Positions 46,538-46,605 of a stretch of DNA of 46,605 bases are shown in pieces; positions within the stretch are counted from its first letter, which is position 1; each line of letters begins with the position of its first letter. Source of the stretch: Promethearchaeota archaeon (GTDB taxonomy: Archaea > Asgardarchaeota > Lokiarchaeia > Sigynarchaeales > SOKP01); the NCBI GenBank assembly GCA_014730295.1, contig WJIN01000409.1, positions 1-46,605 on the forward strand, in the 5' to 3' direction. The notes under the pieces are model-generated. The model was not told where the DNA came from. It saw nothing but the letters and a program-made list of their open reading frames with translations, and did not search any database. A program made the translations under genes and the position numbers.

Positions 46538-46605
46538 ATTAAAAATCTAATTTTTTCATTTAGCGGCATTAGAGGGATTGCCGGAGATACACTAAATACA
46601 GAAAC
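46538..46605 (+). CDS. Phosphoglucomutase/phosphomannomutase, 5' end only, AUU start
   Basis: The frame runs off the right edge and codes KNLIFSFSGIRGIAGDTLNT. SGIRG near residue 8 is the N-terminal signature of alpha-D-phosphohexomutases, which move phosphate between C6 and C1 of sugars. After an in-frame TAA at 46514-46516 there is no ATG, GTG or TTG before SGIRG. AGGTGGG (46526-46532) is a good Shine-Dalgarno, and ATT follows at 46538 after 5 nt. So the gene probably starts with AUU. It follows the ROK kinase in a logical glucose-6-phosphate pathway. Confidence 0.6.
   Translation, partial: MKNLIFSFSGIRGIAGDTLNTE

Overview
The window is AT-rich archaeal DNA, most likely from an Asgard archaeon (Promethearchaeota, Lokiarchaeia-like). 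The case rests on a Rab/Ras-type small GTPase, several roadblock/longin-like domain proteins (one on a seven-helix membrane module, one joined to a winged helix), a Cdc48/VAT ATPase with a C-terminal HbYX-like tail, archaeal L-seryl-tRNA(Sec) kinase, a tetraether-lipid-synthase-like radical SAM protein and an N-terminal ubiquitin-like domain. No rRNA, tRNA or CRISPR array was seen.

Left part (1-12,700) is an accessory region. A zinc-finger/TPR gene at the left edge ends on top of an inverted remnant of an McrB-type AAA+ GTPase. Then, on the minus strand, come a frameshifted small zinc-finger ORF, a 656-aa protein with a possible PD-(D/E)XK nuclease C-terminus, two tandem paralogues of unknown family (415 and 353 aa), and a 794-aa protein built as ubiquitin-like domain (ending in two Gly-Gly pairs) + ParB/HTH + helical region + many CxxC zinc fingers. 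Divergent to it is a winged-helix/TPR protein that seems to start at an AUU codon after a strong Shine-Dalgarno. A GC-rich tnpB 3' fragment with two hairpins after it follows, then a broken nucleotidyltransferase fragment, then an MNT-HEPN toxin-antitoxin pair whose HEPN gene is frameshifted at a GA repeat. The ubiquitin-like/ParB gene plus the paralogue/nuclease-like operon is the best candidate for an undescribed system here.

Middle part (12,900-34,000) is mostly housekeeping: saccharopine-dehydrogenase-like protein, acylphosphatase, longin-winged-helix protein, GIY-YIG protein with pstK, 7TM-longin protein, cdc48, M24-like protein, aminotransferase, small GTPase, a cysteine-containing sensor-like protein, a PPC/DUF296 protein, GH3 beta-glucosidase, MoxR ATPase, FAD oxidoreductase, TraB-like protein and a Tes-like radical SAM enzyme.

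Right part (34,000-46,605) holds DUF3592 and CPBP membrane proteins, an intergenic region with a compact multi-hairpin RNA-like element (35,971-36,120) and a leucine-rich-repeat remnant, several small Asgard-type proteins, a DUF362 protein, a PadR-ABC ATPase-ABC permease operon, then alpha/beta hydrolase, radical SAM and ROK kinase genes. At the right edge begins a phosphohexomutase gene, which also lacks ATG/GTG/TTG and appears to use AUU.
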